Below are positions 9,120 to 21,134 of a stretch of DNA of 64,000 bases, piece by piece (within the stretch, counting starts at the first letter, position 1; each line of letters starts with the position of its first letter). The notes beneath the pieces are model-generated. The model had not been told where the DNA came from and searched no databases. It was given only the letters and a program-made list of their open reading frames with translations. The translations under genes were made by a program, and so were the position numbers. The DNA lies in the NCBI GenBank assembly GCA_965227945.1, contig CBDDGQ010000006.1, positions 1,798,001-1,862,000 on the forward strand, given 5' to 3'. Source of the DNA: Azorhizobium sp965227945. Lineage in GTDB: Bacteria > Pseudomonadota > Alphaproteobacteria > Rhizobiales > Xanthobacteraceae.

Positions 9120-9752
9120 ATGACCCAGCCCCTTCCCAATGAGGCCCCCGCCGCGCCGGTGACCGTGCCGCCGCCGGTTGCTCCGGCCAAGCCGAAGATC
9201 GGCCTCGGCCTGAAAATGGCGCTGGAGATGGGACCGCTGGCGCTGTTTTTCGTCGGCAATTCCTATGGTGGGATCTATGTGGCCACCGTCGTCTTCATGG
9301 TGGCGACGGTGGTGGCGCTCGGCCTCATGTGGGTGCTGGTGCGCAAGATCGCGGTGATGCCGCTGGTCTCGGCGCTGGTGGTGATGGTGTTCGGCACCCT
9401 CACCCTGGTGCTGCAGGACGACCACTTCATCAAGATGAAGCCGACCATGGTGAACGCCCTGTTCGGCGTGCTGCTGCTGGGCGGGCTGGTGTTCCGCAAG
9501 CCGCTGCTGCCCTATGTGCTGGACGGCATGGTCAAGCTCACCGACACCGGCTGGCGCATCCTCACCGTCCGCTGGGGGATCTTCTTCCTGGTGATGGCGG
9601 TGCTGAACGAGGTGGTGTGGCGCTCGGTATCGACGGATATGTGGGTGAACTTCAAGACCTTCGGCTATCTGCCGCTGACCTTCATTTTCGCCATGGCCCA
9701 GGCGCCCTTGATGTCGCGCTATGAGGACAAGAGCGCGGTTCCCGAGGCTTAA
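9120..9752 (+). CDS. yciB: Inner membrane septation protein (YciB/IspZ family)
   Basis: This 210-residue protein has a Pro/Ala-rich cytoplasmic N-terminus and then about five membrane segments. LALFFVGNSYGGIYVATVVFM and the TDTGWRILTVRWGIFF and NEVVWRS blocks are typical of the YciB (intracellular septation protein A) family, linked to cell division and envelope width. The ATG at 9120 follows AGGA. The end overlaps the ccmG stop: the palindromic TTAA at 9749-9752 supplies TAA for both strands. Confidence 0.92.
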   Translation: MTQPLPNEAPAAPVTVPPPVAPAKPKIGLGLKMALEMGPLALFFVGNSYGGIYVATVVFMVATVVALGLMWVLVRKIAVMPLVSALVVMVFGTLTLVLQDDHFIKMKPTMVNALFGVLLLGGLVFRKPLLPYVLDGMVKLTDTGWRILTVRWGIFFLVMAVLNEVVWRSVSTDMWVNFKTFGYLPLTFIFAMAQAPLMSRYEDKSAVPEA

Positions 9753-10354
9753 GCCCCGGGCTTGCCGGACAGGCGGGCGATCAGCGGCATCAAGGTGTCG
9801 CGCACCGTCTGCTCGGTGAGGGGGCCGACGAATTTCTGCGCGATGGTGCCCTCGGGGGCCACCACAAAGGTCTCCGGCACGCCATAGACGCCCCAGTCGA
9901 TCGCGGCGCGGCCGTTGGGGTCCACGCCCACCGCCGCATAGGGCAGGCCGAAGGTGCCGAGGAAGCGCCGGGCATTATCCGGCTGGTCCTTGTAATTGAG
10001 CCCCACCAGCAGGATGCGGGGATCGCGCGCCAGTTCCATCAGCACCGGATGCTCCTCACGGCACGGCACGCACCAGGACGCCCAGACATTCACCAGGCCC
10101 ACCTTGCCGGCGAGATCCGCGGTGGTGATGCCGGGCACCGCGGCGCCCTTGTCCGAGAGCCCGGCCAGCGGCGGCAGGTTCAGGGCCGGGGCGGCGCGCC
10201 CGGTGAGCGCGGAGGGAATGTGCGAGGGATCGCCCGCATAGAGCCGGACGAAGAACAGCCCGGCCAGTGCCAGGAACACCGCCAGCGGCAGGATCACCAG
10301 CAGCGGACGGCGGCGGCGGGGGGCGGCGGCGGGGGAGGGGTCCGGCAGGCTCAC
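9749..10354 (-). CDS. ccmG: Periplasmic thiol:disulfide reductase CcmG/DsbE
   Basis: CcmG supplies reducing power to apocytochrome c heme-binding cysteines. The 201-residue protein has a membrane anchor (about 17-37) and a thioredoxin fold with active site WCVPC (Cys95, Cys98) and the cis-Pro segment GVPETFVV. It is the last gene of the ccm cluster, four bases after ccmD, and presumably translated from the same message. It converges on yciB with a shared TTAA stop. Confidence 0.95.
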   Translation of the reverse strand: MSLPDPSPAAAPRRRRPLLVILPLAVFLALAGLFFVRLYAGDPSHIPSALTGRAAPALNLPPLAGLSDKGAAVPGITTADLAGKVGLVNVWASWCVPCREEHPVLMELARDPRILLVGLNYKDQPDNARRFLGTFGLPYAAVGVDPNGRAAIDWGVYGVPETFVVAPEGTIAQKFVGPLTEQTVRDTLMPLIARLSGKPGA

Positions 10355-10358
10355 GGCG

Positions 10359-10514
10359 TCAGCCTCCCTGCGCGCGGCGCCGGATGCCGCGGGCTTCCAG
10401 CTCCTTGAGCGCCCGGCGCTGGGCGCGGTTGTCCCACAGCAGCACCAGCGTCAGCACGCCAAGCCCGAAAGCCGCGGCGCCATAAGCGGCGACGATGAAA
10501 GCGGTGTGGCTCAT
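10359..10514 (-). CDS. ccmD: Heme exporter protein CcmD
   Basis: A 51-residue single-span membrane protein that helps release holo-CcmE from the CcmABC complex. It starts MSHTAFIVAAYG, with one hydrophobic helix (about 5-26) followed by a basic tail containing RAQRRALKELEARG, which is the typical CcmD layout. The start codon overlaps the end of ccmC by 4 bases (ATGA), indicating translational coupling. Confidence 0.9.
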   Translation of the reverse strand: MSHTAFIVAAYGAAAFGLGVLTLVLLWDNRAQRRALKELEARGIRRRAQGG

Positions 10515-11242
10515 GCGCCCGCCTGCGCCGCGGCGCGCGCTTCCAGGGCCTGGACACGGCGGCGCATGATCTCGGTGCGCATGGCCAGCATATGCAGGGC
10601 TAGGAACAGCAAGGTGAAGCCGAGGGCGCAGACCAGCAGCGGCAGCAGCAGGCTCCAGGCGATGGTGGAGCCGCCCATGCGGAACACCGAGGCCGGCTGG
10701 TGCAGGGTATTCCACCAGTCCACCGAGAATTTCACGATGGGCACATTGATGAAGCCCACCAGGGTCAGCACCGCCGCCGCCCGCCCGCCGCGGTTGGGAT
10801 CATCGATGGCGGCGCGCAGGGCCATGAGGCCCAGATAGAGCAGGAACAGCACCAGCACCGAGGTCAGCCGCGCATCCCACACCCAATAGGTGCCCCACAT
10901 GGGCCGGCCCCACAGCGCGCCGGTGAGCAGGCACAGGAAGGTGAAGGTGGCGCCGATGGGGGCCAGCGCCTTGTGCGCCACGTCCGCCAAAGGATGGCGC
11001 CACACCAGGATGCCCAGCGAAGCGGCGGCCAGCAGCGCGTAGCCGAACATGGACAGCCAGGCGAACGGCACGTGGATGTACATGATCCGCACGGTTTCGC
11101 CCTGCTGGTAGTCGGGCGGCGCCTGGAAGGCGAGCACGAGGCCCGCCGCCAGGACAAGCACCGCCGCCCCCGAAAGCCACGGCAGCAGCCGGTCGGAGAG
11201 CCAGACGAAACGGGTGGGATTGGCGAGAGAGAGCAGCCCCAT
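10511..11242 (-). CDS. ccmC: Heme transporter CcmC
   Basis: CcmC is a six-span membrane protein that presents heme to CcmE in the periplasm. The 243-residue protein carries the tryptophan-rich heme-handling motif WGRPMWGTYWVWDAR and a conserved His before it (HVPFAWLSM). Length is normal. It is followed by ccmD with a 4-base overlap. Upstream, the ccmA-ccmB pair is separated from it by an unrelated carboxymuconolactone decarboxylase gene on the same strand. Confidence 0.96.
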   Translation of the reverse strand: MGLLSLANPTRFVWLSDRLLPWLSGAAVLVLAAGLVLAFQAPPDYQQGETVRIMYIHVPFAWLSMFGYALLAAASLGILVWRHPLADVAHKALAPIGATFTFLCLLTGALWGRPMWGTYWVWDARLTSVLVLFLLYLGLMALRAAIDDPNRGGRAAAVLTLVGFINVPIVKFSVDWWNTLHQPASVFRMGGSTIAWSLLLPLLVCALGFTLLFLALHMLAMRTEIMRRRVQALEARAAAQAGA

Positions 11243-11344
11243 GGCAGGGGTTCTAGACCATCTCGCCGCGCCGGGGGAGCGCCCCCCGCACGCGATTTCG
11301 TGACACAGGGTGCGGCGAAAGCGGCCAGAGGCGCCGCGTCCGCC

Positions 11345-11911
11345 TCAGGCGTCGCCGGGGATCGGCACGTCGAAGCCGTTCAGGATCACCGAAACCATGG
11401 CGTAGAGGCCCACCAGATAGATGAGCTCCGCGGTCGCGGCCTTGCCGAAGGTGTCCACCGCCTGCTTGTAGACGAGGTCCGGCAAGGTGCTGCCGCTCAC
11501 CAGAGCGGAGGCCATGTCATAGGTGACCGCCTCCTCGCGGGTGAGGTCCACCGGGCGCTGGCCGGCGACGATGGTGGCGATCTTGGCGTCCGGCAGGCCG
11601 CGCGCTTCGGCCACCAGAATGTGGGCATAAAGCTCGTACGCGGAATGGAAATGCGCGCCGGTGACCAGGATCGCCACTTCGCGCACCGGCTTGGGCAGGC
11701 TGGGGTTGCGGGACAGCGCCTTGACCATGTCCCACATGGGGCCGCCGAACTGGGGATAGGTCAGCCAGGGATTCCACGGCCCCACCAGCGCCCCGGTCTC
11801 GTCAATGGCGGTGAAGCCCTTGAAATTGGTCTCGATGCCGCTGCGCATGTCGTCATAGAGCGGACGCTGCTCGGCGGAGAGGTCGGCGGGGGCGATGAGG
11901 GGCAGGCGCAT
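11345..11911 (-). CDS. Carboxymuconolactone decarboxylase (AhpD-like) family protein
   Basis: This 188-residue protein resembles the alpha-helical CMD/AhpD family. The segment REVAILVTGAHFHSAYELYAHILVAEARGLPDAKI matches the family core, in which a His near the active site is kept (AHFHS, YAH). The redox CxxC of AhpD itself is absent, so it is unlikely to be an alkylhydroperoxidase partner. The start at 11911 has GGAG eight bases upstream. The gene lies between ccmC and ccmB on the same strand, an unusual place, with about 100 bases on each side. The function is not known. Confidence 0.82.
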   Translation of the reverse strand: MRLPLIAPADLSAEQRPLYDDMRSGIETNFKGFTAIDETGALVGPWNPWLTYPQFGGPMWDMVKALSRNPSLPKPVREVAILVTGAHFHSAYELYAHILVAEARGLPDAKIATIVAGQRPVDLTREEAVTYDMASALVSGSTLPDLVYKQAVDTFGKAATAELIYLVGLYAMVSVILNGFDVPIPGDA

Positions 11912-12003
11912 GGGGGGATCTCCAGGAGGGCGCGACGGACCGGTCGAGCCCAACGTCCCACGATCGCACGGGATCCATTACAGTTCGACGCGCCGGCGGC
12001 GCC

Positions 12004-12702
12004 TCAGGCCTGGGCCGTGCGCAGCGCCGCCGCCGCCGCCACCGGGCCGAGCACCAGCGCGAACAAGGTGAGCCCGATCAGGATCTGGAACGGCGTGCCG
12101 AAGGGCACCGGGCCGGAGATGGCGGCGCTGGTGGCGGAGACGGCGAAGATCAGCACCGGAATCGCCAGCGGCAGCACCAGCACGGCGATGAGCAGGCCGC
12201 CCCGCCGGAAGGCGCCGGAGAAGGCGGCGCCGATCAGCCCCAGAGCGGTCACCGCTGGGGTTCCCACCAGCAAGGTCAGCGCCACGGCGCCGATGGCGGT
12301 GGGTTCGAGATTGAGCATCAAGGCCAGCACCGGGGCCGCCACCACCAGAGGCAGGCCGGTGGCGAGCCAATGGGCCAGCCCCTTGGCGGCCGCCACCAGT
12401 TCCAGCGGCAGCGGCGAGAGGGTCAGGGCATCCAGCGAGCCGTCCTCCACGTCGCCCGCGAACAGCCGTTCCAGGCCGATGAGGCTGGCGAGCAAGGCGC
12501 CGATCCACAGGATGGCCGGGCCGATCCGGGCCAGCAGCGCCAAGTCCGGCCCCACGGCGAACGGCATGATGGTGACCACGGACAGGAAGAAGACCACCCC
12601 GAGCCCCGCGCCGCCGCCGGATTTCAGCGCCAGTGCGAGATCGCGGCGGACGATGGCCAGGAAGGCGGCACCGAGGGACGGGGTCACGGGGGATGGCGTC
12701 AT
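12004..12702 (-). CDS. ccmB: Heme exporter permease CcmB
   Basis: CcmB is the membrane subunit of the CcmAB ABC complex, which uses ATP to release holo-CcmE. The 232-residue protein has six predicted membrane segments, and contains DLALALKSGGG near the N-terminus and the family-typical GLERLFAGDVEDGSLDALTLSPLPLE. Its start overlaps the end of ccmA by 4 bases, so the two are translationally coupled. Confidence 0.95.
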   Translation of the reverse strand: MTPSPVTPSLGAAFLAIVRRDLALALKSGGGAGLGVVFFLSVVTIMPFAVGPDLALLARIGPAILWIGALLASLIGLERLFAGDVEDGSLDALTLSPLPLELVAAAKGLAHWLATGLPLVVAAPVLALMLNLEPTAIGAVALTLLVGTPAVTALGLIGAAFSGAFRRGGLLIAVLVLPLAIPVLIFAVSATSAAISGPVPFGTPFQILIGLTLFALVLGPVAAAAALRTAQA

Positions 12703-13358
12703 GAGGGCCGCCGGCCGCCGAGGGCCAGTTCGCGGACATTCGGGCCGAAGTCCAGTGGGGTGTGGGTGGCGGCGAGAATGATGCCGCCGCCCGCCAGATG
12801 CTCGCGCGCCAAAGCGGCAAACCGCGTCTGGGCGGTCACATCCAGCGCAGTGGTGGGCTCATCCAGGATCCAGAGCGGGCGCCGGGTCACCAGCAGGCGC
12901 GCGATGGCGAGCCGTCGCTTCTGCCCGGCGGACAGCACCGCCGCATGCAGCCGCCCGAGGCCGCCCAGGCCCACGTCCTCCAGCGCCGCCTCCACGCCGC
13001 GGCCGGTGCGCCCCAGCACGTCGCGCCAGAAGGTGAGGTTCTGCGCCACCGTCAGCGCGCCCTTGAGGGCGTCGTCATGGCCGAGATAGTGCAACTGCTC
13101 CCGCACGCTGACATCGCCGTCGCCGCCGGTCAGGCGGACGCGGCCGGCGGTGGCGCCGAGCAGGCCGGCGACGATGCGCAGAAGCGAGGATTTGCCCGCC
13201 CCATTGGGGCCGACCACGATCAGCGCATGGCCGGCCTGCGTTTCGAAGCTGAGCCCCGAGAACAGGATGCGCTGGCCGCGCTGGCAGGTGAGGCCTTCCG
13301 CGCACAAGGCCGGCGGGCGGATCGCCGGGGCGGCGGAGGGGGTCGAAAGTTCATCCAT
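12699..13358 (-). CDS. ccmA: Heme exporter ATP-binding protein CcmA
   Basis: This is the ATPase of the cytochrome c maturation ABC complex. The 219-residue protein has Walker A GPNGAGKSS (about 50-58), signature LSAGQKRR and Walker B LWILDEPT, and ends with a switch His (AATHTPLD). It is the first gene of the ccm group and is divergent from acnA, with a 142-base shared promoter region (13359-13500). Confidence 0.95.
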   Translation of the reverse strand: MDELSTPSAAPAIRPPALCAEGLTCQRGQRILFSGLSFETQAGHALIVVGPNGAGKSSLLRIVAGLLGATAGRVRLTGGDGDVSVREQLHYLGHDDALKGALTVAQNLTFWRDVLGRTGRGVEAALEDVGLGGLGRLHAAVLSAGQKRRLAIARLLVTRRPLWILDEPTTALDVTAQTRFAALAREHLAGGGIILAATHTPLDFGPNVRELALGGRRPS

Positions 13359-13500
13359 GTGCGTGTTCTTATCGCATGACCGCCGTTTGAAATGGCTCTA
13401 TAAAGCGCCTGAACCGCATCGCCAAAGGTGTCGGGGTGCCACTCCTTCCCTTGCTTTGGCGTTTGGCGTCGGTCGATCATCGAACCGGAGAATACGCGCC

Positions 13501-16197
<2,697 letters not shown>

Positions 16198-16247
16198 ACC
16201 CGGCAACCCACCGGGCGGCGTTTGCGTCGCCCGCCGTCGATGCCTTC

Positions 16248-16276
16248 GGCCAGCCCCACGGGGCTGGTCGTTTTTG
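16248..16276 (+). terminator. Terminator after acnA
   Basis: GGCCAGCCC (16249-16257) pairs with GGGCTGGTC (16261-16269), followed by a run of five T. A second hairpin (GGGCGGCG with its complement, 16213-16231) lies just before it. Confidence 0.8.
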
Positions 16277-16409
16277 TTTGCGGCACCCCGTCGCACGAAT
16301 CCGGGTCGCTCCAAGCCCTGTCTCACCTTGAATTGACTCGCCCCGGGCCGGGGTCGGCCTTATGCGTGGAACCTCCGCTTTTCTGCTGCCAAGGTTCCCC
16401 TGTCCGACC

Positions 16410-17219
16410 ATGACCCGCCTTTCGCTCTCTCGACTCTCCCTTCGCGCGGCATTGGCCTGTGCCATTGTCGGCCTTGCGGGCGTGTCGGCTGCAATGGCGC
16501 AGGATCGGGCGCCGGTGGGCGGTGGCAGTGCGTCGGCTCCGGTTGCCGCCGCCCAGACGCCGAAAGCCGTGGTGGAATTGTTCACCAGCCAAGGCTGCGC
16601 CTCCTGCCCGCCGGCGGATGCGCTGCTGGGCGATCTCGCCCGCGACCCCAATGTGATCGCCCTCACCCTGGCGGTGGACTATTGGGATTATATCGGCTGG
16701 AAGGACACCCTGGCCCAGCACGGCCACTCCCAGCGCCAGCGCGCCTATTCGGACGTGCGCGGGGACCGCAAGGTCTACACCCCGCAGATGGTGGTGGACG
16801 GGACCCAGGCGGCCATCGGCAGCGATCGCGTGGCGGTGGACAAGGCCATGCTGAGCGCCCGCGCCGCGGGAAGCGCCCTGACCGTTCCCGTTACGGCCAG
16901 CCGGGACGGCGAGGACGTGGTGGTGGACATCAAGGCCCTGGCGAGCGCCAACACCGCCGAAGTCTGGGCCTGCCCGGTGATCCGCAGCCATACGGTGTCC
17001 ATCGGCCGGGGCGAGAACGGCGGACGTAACGTCACCTATACCAATGTGGTGCGCGGCTGGGTGCGCCTTGGCACCTGGGACGGCGCCGCCGAGCGCTACC
17101 GCGTGCCGCTCAACCAGTTGCGCTTTGATGGCGTGGATGCGGTGGTGGTGCTGCTGCAGTCCGGCTCGTTCAGCGCGCCCGGCCCCATTCTCGGCGCCGC
17201 CAGCCTGCCGCTGAACTGA
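16410..17219 (+). CDS. DUF1223 secreted thioredoxin-like protein
   Basis: The 269-residue protein begins with a signal peptide (about 1-30, ending AMA), then the DUF1223 domain starting VVELFTSQGCASCPPADALL, with a CxxC pair at Cys63 and Cys66 resembling a thioredoxin-type site. VDYWDYIGWKDTLAQ is another family block. A periplasmic redox role is inferred but not shown. An upstream ATG at 16362 would add 16 residues; 16410 gives a cleaner signal peptide. This gene commonly follows acnA in related genomes, as here. Confidence 0.85.
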   Translation: MTRLSLSRLSLRAALACAIVGLAGVSAAMAQDRAPVGGGSASAPVAAAQTPKAVVELFTSQGCASCPPADALLGDLARDPNVIALTLAVDYWDYIGWKDTLAQHGHSQRQRAYSDVRGDRKVYTPQMVVDGTQAAIGSDRVAVDKAMLSARAAGSALTVPVTASRDGEDVVVDIKALASANTAEVWACPVIRSHTVSIGRGENGGRNVTYTNVVRGWVRLGTWDGAAERYRVPLNQLRFDGVDAVVVLLQSGSFSAPGPILGAASLPLN

Positions 17220-17656
17220 CCGCCGCCAGGCGGGGAGTCCCCTAGCCTTCTTAAATCCTATTCTCCGAGTTTTTCGCCGGCACGCGATGCGCGGCGCCCG
17301 CCCTGACGCTGCCAAACCCTTCTGCGGGCAATAAAAAAGGCCGCTTGCGCGGCCTTTGAAGTCAAAATTTTGGAGCGTAACAGTGGCCGGTCCGCTCACC
17401 ACCCCGGGGGGCTGGGGGGCTGGGATAGACCGGAGCGGAAGCGAACCGGCCCTGCTACGGGATTGAAGATCGCCCCGTCCCTTGTTCGTCGCTTGACCGA
17501 AATCCGGCGAGACTGTGATGGCCGTTGACGACCCCGTGATCGGGGGCCCCGGCCTCGCGAGGCGGAGGGCCGCTCGCCGCGCAGCCGGCTATGGACCCTC
17601 TTGAAACCCGGCGATTCTGAAGCGATCATGCTGTTCCTGGCAGCCCCGGAGGCCTG
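17220..17656. other. 437-base gap with a minus-facing terminator hairpin but no gene
   Basis: The stretch lies between two plus-strand genes. I see no convincing reading frame. A perfect 9-bp hairpin at 17336-17357 is followed by poly-T only in the minus direction. A minus-strand frame across 17396-18115 is only the complement of the DUF2794 gene. Either a small minus-strand RNA ends here, or the hairpin is a relic. The last bases hold the ribosome site of the next gene (GGAGG). Confidence 0.5.
17331..17357 (-). terminator. Minus-strand terminator-like hairpin
   Basis: AAAGGCCGC (17336-17344) and GCGGCCTTT (17349-17357) form a perfect stem with a four-base loop. Read on the minus strand it ends in TTTTTTAT. 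No minus-strand gene ends upstream of it. Confidence 0.55.
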
Positions 17657-18025
17657 ATGGGCGAGATTGAACCTATACGGCGCGCACCGGCACCGGCGCC
17701 TCACCCGCAATCCCACGCCCCGCTGGTGGTTCACGTCACATTCGATCGGCGCGAGTTGGATCGCATTCTGGATCTCTACGGTCGGATGGTGGCGGCGGGC
17801 GAGTGGCGCGACTACGCCATCGATTTCCTGAAGGAGCGGGCGGTGTTCTCGGTGTTCCGCCGCTCGCTGGATGTGGCGCTCTACCGAATCGAGAAGACCC
17901 CCAAGCTGGCGCGCAAGCAGGGCGCCTATAGCGTGGTGTCGCAGACCGGCCTGATCCTGAAGCGCGGCCATGAGCTGCCGCGGGTGCTGGCGGTGCTGGA
18001 AAAGCCGCTCACCGCCATCGGGTGA
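17657..18025 (+). CDS. DUF2794 protein
   Basis: This 122-residue soluble protein has the DUF2794 signature: VTFDRRELDRILDLYGRMVAAGEWRDYAIDFLKERAVFSVFRR, then LYRIEKTPKLARKQGAYSVVSQ. The family is restricted mainly to alphaproteobacteria and has no known function. GGAGG precedes the ATG by six bases. It lies 88 bases upstream of polA on the same strand and may share its transcript. Confidence 0.88.
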   Translation: MGEIEPIRRAPAPAPHPQSHAPLVVHVTFDRRELDRILDLYGRMVAAGEWRDYAIDFLKERAVFSVFRRSLDVALYRIEKTPKLARKQGAYSVVSQTGLILKRGHELPRVLAVLEKPLTAIG

Positions 18026-18113
18026 CGTTCCCCCGATCTCGGGCCGGCGGCGGAAAGGGTTGTGGCGCTCAGGCCCGTGGGGCATCGTGCGCGCCGCATC
18101 AACGGAAAGCTCC

Positions 18114-21100
18114 ATGTCCCCAGCTCCCCGCCCGATCCAGCCCGGCGACCATGTGTTCCTGGTGGACGGTTCGTCCTTCGTGTTCCGGGCCTATTTCCAG
18201 TCCATCAATCAGGACCGGAAATACAATTTCCGCTCGGACCGGCTGCCCACGGGCGCGGTGCGGCTGTTCTGCACCAAGCTGTTCCAGTTCATCCGCGACG
18301 GCGCCGTGGGCATCAAGCCCACCCATCTCGCCATCATCTTCGACAAGTCCGAGGACTCGTTCCGCAAGGAACTCTATCCGCTCTACAAGGCCAACCGCTC
18401 CGATCCGCCGGACGAACTGATTCCCCAGTTCCCTTTGATGCGCGAGGCGGTCAAGGCGTTCGGCCTGATCCCGGTGGAGATGGCCCGCTATGAGGCGGAT
18501 GACCTCATCGCCACCTATGCCCGCCAGGCGCAGGCGGCCGGGGCGGACGTGCTGATCGTCTCCGCCGACAAGGACCTGATGCAGCTCATCGGCGAGCGCG
18601 TCGCCATGTACGACCCAGCCTCGGGCGAGGCGGGCGGGCGCGGGGCGCGGCCGGAGCGGCGCATCGGGGTCGCCGAAGTGGTGGAGTATTTCGGCGTCTC
18701 CCCCGAGCAGGTGGTGGACGTGCAGGCGCTGGCGGGCGATTCCACCGACAATGTGCCGGGCGTCCCGGGCATCGGCATCAAGACCGCCGCCACCCTCATC
18801 AAGGACTATGGCGACCTGGAAACCCTGCTGGCCCGCGCCGGCGAGATCAAGCAGGAGAAGCGCCGCCAGTCGCTCATCGAGCATGCGGACAAGGCGCGCA
18901 TCTCCAAGGAACTGGTGAAGCTCGTCACCGACGTGGCGGTGGAGGTGCCGCTGGCGGATCTGGTGCTGGAAGCCCCTGACGGCAAGCGCCTGATCGCCTT
19001 TCTCAAGGCCATGGAATTCACCACCATCGTGCGCCGCGCCGCCGAGGCCTTCGCGGTGGAGGCGAGCGAGATCGAGCCGGATCCGCGCCTGGCGGTGTCG
19101 GGCACCGGCGAACTCTTCGCCGGCCAGAGCACGCCCACCGCGGGCGCGGCCCAGAGCGCGTCTGCGGGCGCCGTCGCCGACGGCGAATCGGCTGCGGGCG
19201 CCGTCCCGGCCAATGCCAACCGACCCTCGGTGCTCAATCCCTCGGATCTCGCCGCCCAGCGCGCCCAGGAGGCGCGGTCCGACACCATCGACCGCAGCCG
19301 CTACCGCAGGCTCACCACGTTGGCGGAGCTGGAGGCCTGGTGCGCCCGGGCCCGCGATCTCGGCGTGGTGGCGTTCGACACCGAGACCACCTCCATCGAT
19401 CCGCTGCAGGCGGATCTGGTGGGTGTGTCCCTGGCGCTGGCGCCCCATGAGGCCTGCTACATCCCGCTCACCCATCGCGGCGCGGGGGAGGGGCTGTTCA
19501 CCGAAGGACTGCTGCCTGGGCAGATTCCGTTCGACGCGGCCCTGGCGGCGCTCAAGGGGATGCTGGAAGACCCCGGCACGCTGAAGATCGGCCACAACGT
19601 CAAGTATGACGCCGCGATCCTCGCCCGCCACGGCATCACGGTGGGGCCGTTCGATTGCACCATGTGCATCTCCTATGCGCTGGATGCCGGCCGCAACAAT
19701 CACGGCATGGACGAACTCTCGGTCAAGCATCTGGGCCACACGCCCATCGCCTTCACCGAGGTGGCCGGCAAGGGCAAGGGGCAGATCACCTTCGACAAGG
19801 TGCCCTTGGAGGCCGCCACCGCGTATGCGGCGGAGGATGCCGACGTCACCCTGCGGCTGTGGCGCGCGCTGAAACCCCGCCTCGTGGCCGAGGGCCTGAC
19901 CACGGTCTATGAGACCATGGAACGGCCGCTGATCTCTGTGCTCACCCGCATGGAGGCGCGCGGCATTTCCATCGATCGGGCGCTGCTGGCGCGCCTGTCC
20001 TCGGAATTCGCCCAAGGGGCGGCGCGGCTGGAGGACGAGATCTCCGAGCTGGCGGGCGAGAAGGTCAATGTGGGCTCGCCCAAGCAGATCGGCGATCTGC
20101 TGTTCGGCAAGATGGGCCTGCCCGGCGCCAGCAAGACGCCCACCGGGGCGTGGTCGACGAAAGCCAATGTGCTGGATGAACTGGCGGAAGCCGGCCACCC
20201 TCTGCCGCAGAAGATCCTGTCCTGGCGGCAACTGGCCAAGCTGCGCTCCACCTATACGGACGCGCTGCCCAATTTCGTGAATCCGCAGACCCACCGGGTC
20301 CACACCTCTTATGCCCTCGCGGCCACCACCACCGGGCGGCTGTCCTCCTCCGAGCCCAATCTGCAGAACATCCCCATCCGCACCGAGGAAGGCCGGCGCA
20401 TCCGCCGGGCCTTCGTGGCGGTGCCGGGCACCAAGCTGGTGTCGGCGGACTATTCGCAGATCGAATTGCGGTTGCTGGCGGAGATCGCCGACATCCCGGC
20501 GCTGCGGCAGGCGTTCCAGGACGGCATCGACATCCACGCCATGACCGCCTCGGAAATGTTCGGCGTGCCGGTGGAGGGCATGCCGTCCGATGTGCGCCGC
20601 CGCGCCAAGGCGATCAATTTCGGCATCATCTACGGCATTTCCGCCTTCGGGCTGGCCAACCAGTTGGGCATCCCGCGCGATGAGGCGGGGCTCTACATCA
20701 AGCGCTATTTCGAGCGCTTCCCCGGCATCCGGGCCTATATGGACGAGACCCGCAGCTTCTGCCGCGAGCATGGCTATGTGGAAACCCTGTTCGGCCGGCG
20801 CTGCCATTATCCCGACATCGCCGCCTCCAACCCGTCCATCCGCGCCTTCAACGAGCGCGCGGCGGTCAATGCCCGGCTGCAAGGGACGGCGGCGGACATC
20901 ATCCGCCGCGCCATGATCCGCATGGAGCCGGCGCTGGCGGCGGCCAAGCTCTCCGCCCGCATGCTGCTGCAGGTGCATGACGAACTGGTGTTCGAAGTGC
21001 CCGAGGCCGAGGTGGAGGCCACCTTGCCGCTGGTGCGGCAGGTGATGGAGGGGGCTGCGCTTCCGGCGGTGCACCTGGCGGTGCCGCTGCGGGTGGAAGC

Positions 21101-21134
21101 CCATGGCGCCGACAATTGGGAGGAGGCGCACTAG
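18114..21134 (+). CDS. polA: DNA polymerase I
   Basis: PolA fills gaps and removes RNA primers during replication and repair. The 1006-residue protein has an N-terminal 5' nuclease (about 1-310, VFLVDGSSFVFRAYF), a proofreading exonuclease domain with intact acidic residues (FDTET, Asp422 and Glu424), and a family A polymerase domain (DYSQIELR near 779, HDELVFEVP near 955). Between the nuclease and exonuclease lies an Ala/Ser/Gly-rich linker of about 60 residues. ATG 18114 follows GGAAA. It is longer than the E. coli enzyme mainly because of this linker. Confidence 0.97.
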   Translation: MSPAPRPIQPGDHVFLVDGSSFVFRAYFQSINQDRKYNFRSDRLPTGAVRLFCTKLFQFIRDGAVGIKPTHLAIIFDKSEDSFRKELYPLYKANRSDPPDELIPQFPLMREAVKAFGLIPVEMARYEADDLIATYARQAQAAGADVLIVSADKDLMQLIGERVAMYDPASGEAGGRGARPERRIGVAEVVEYFGVSPEQVVDVQALAGDSTDNVPGVPGIGIKTAATLIKDYGDLETLLARAGEIKQEKRRQSLIEHADKARISKELVKLVTDVAVEVPLADLVLEAPDGKRLIAFLKAMEFTTIVRRAAEAFAVEASEIEPDPRLAVSGTGELFAGQSTPTAGAAQSASAGAVADGESAAGAVPANANRPSVLNPSDLAAQRAQEARSDTIDRSRYRRLTTLAELEAWCARARDLGVVAFDTETTSIDPLQADLVGVSLALAPHEACYIPLTHRGAGEGLFTEGLLPGQIPFDAALAALKGMLEDPGTLKIGHNVKYDAAILARHGITVGPFDCTMCISYALDAGRNNHGMDELSVKHLGHTPIAFTEVAGKGKGQITFDKVPLEAATAYAAEDADVTLRLWRALKPRLVAEGLTTVYETMERPLISVLTRMEARGISIDRALLARLSSEFAQGAARLEDEISELAGEKVNVGSPKQIGDLLFGKMGLPGASKTPTGAWSTKANVLDELAEAGHPLPQKILSWRQLAKLRSTYTDALPNFVNPQTHRVHTSYALAATTTGRLSSSEPNLQNIPIRTEEGRRIRRAFVAVPGTKLVSADYSQIELRLLAEIADIPALRQAFQDGIDIHAMTASEMFGVPVEGMPSDVRRRAKAINFGIIYGISAFGLANQLGIPRDEAGLYIKRYFERFPGIRAYMDETRSFCREHGYVETLFGRRCHYPDIAASNPSIRAFNERAAVNARLQGTAADIIRRAMIRMEPALAAAKLSARMLLQVHDELVFEVPEAEVEATLPLVRQVMEGAALPAVHLAVPLRVEAHGADNWEEAH

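Noticed and set aside
17400..17470. tRNA-like TTCG segment on the minus strand
   Set aside because: No acceptor or anticodon stems could be formed around it.
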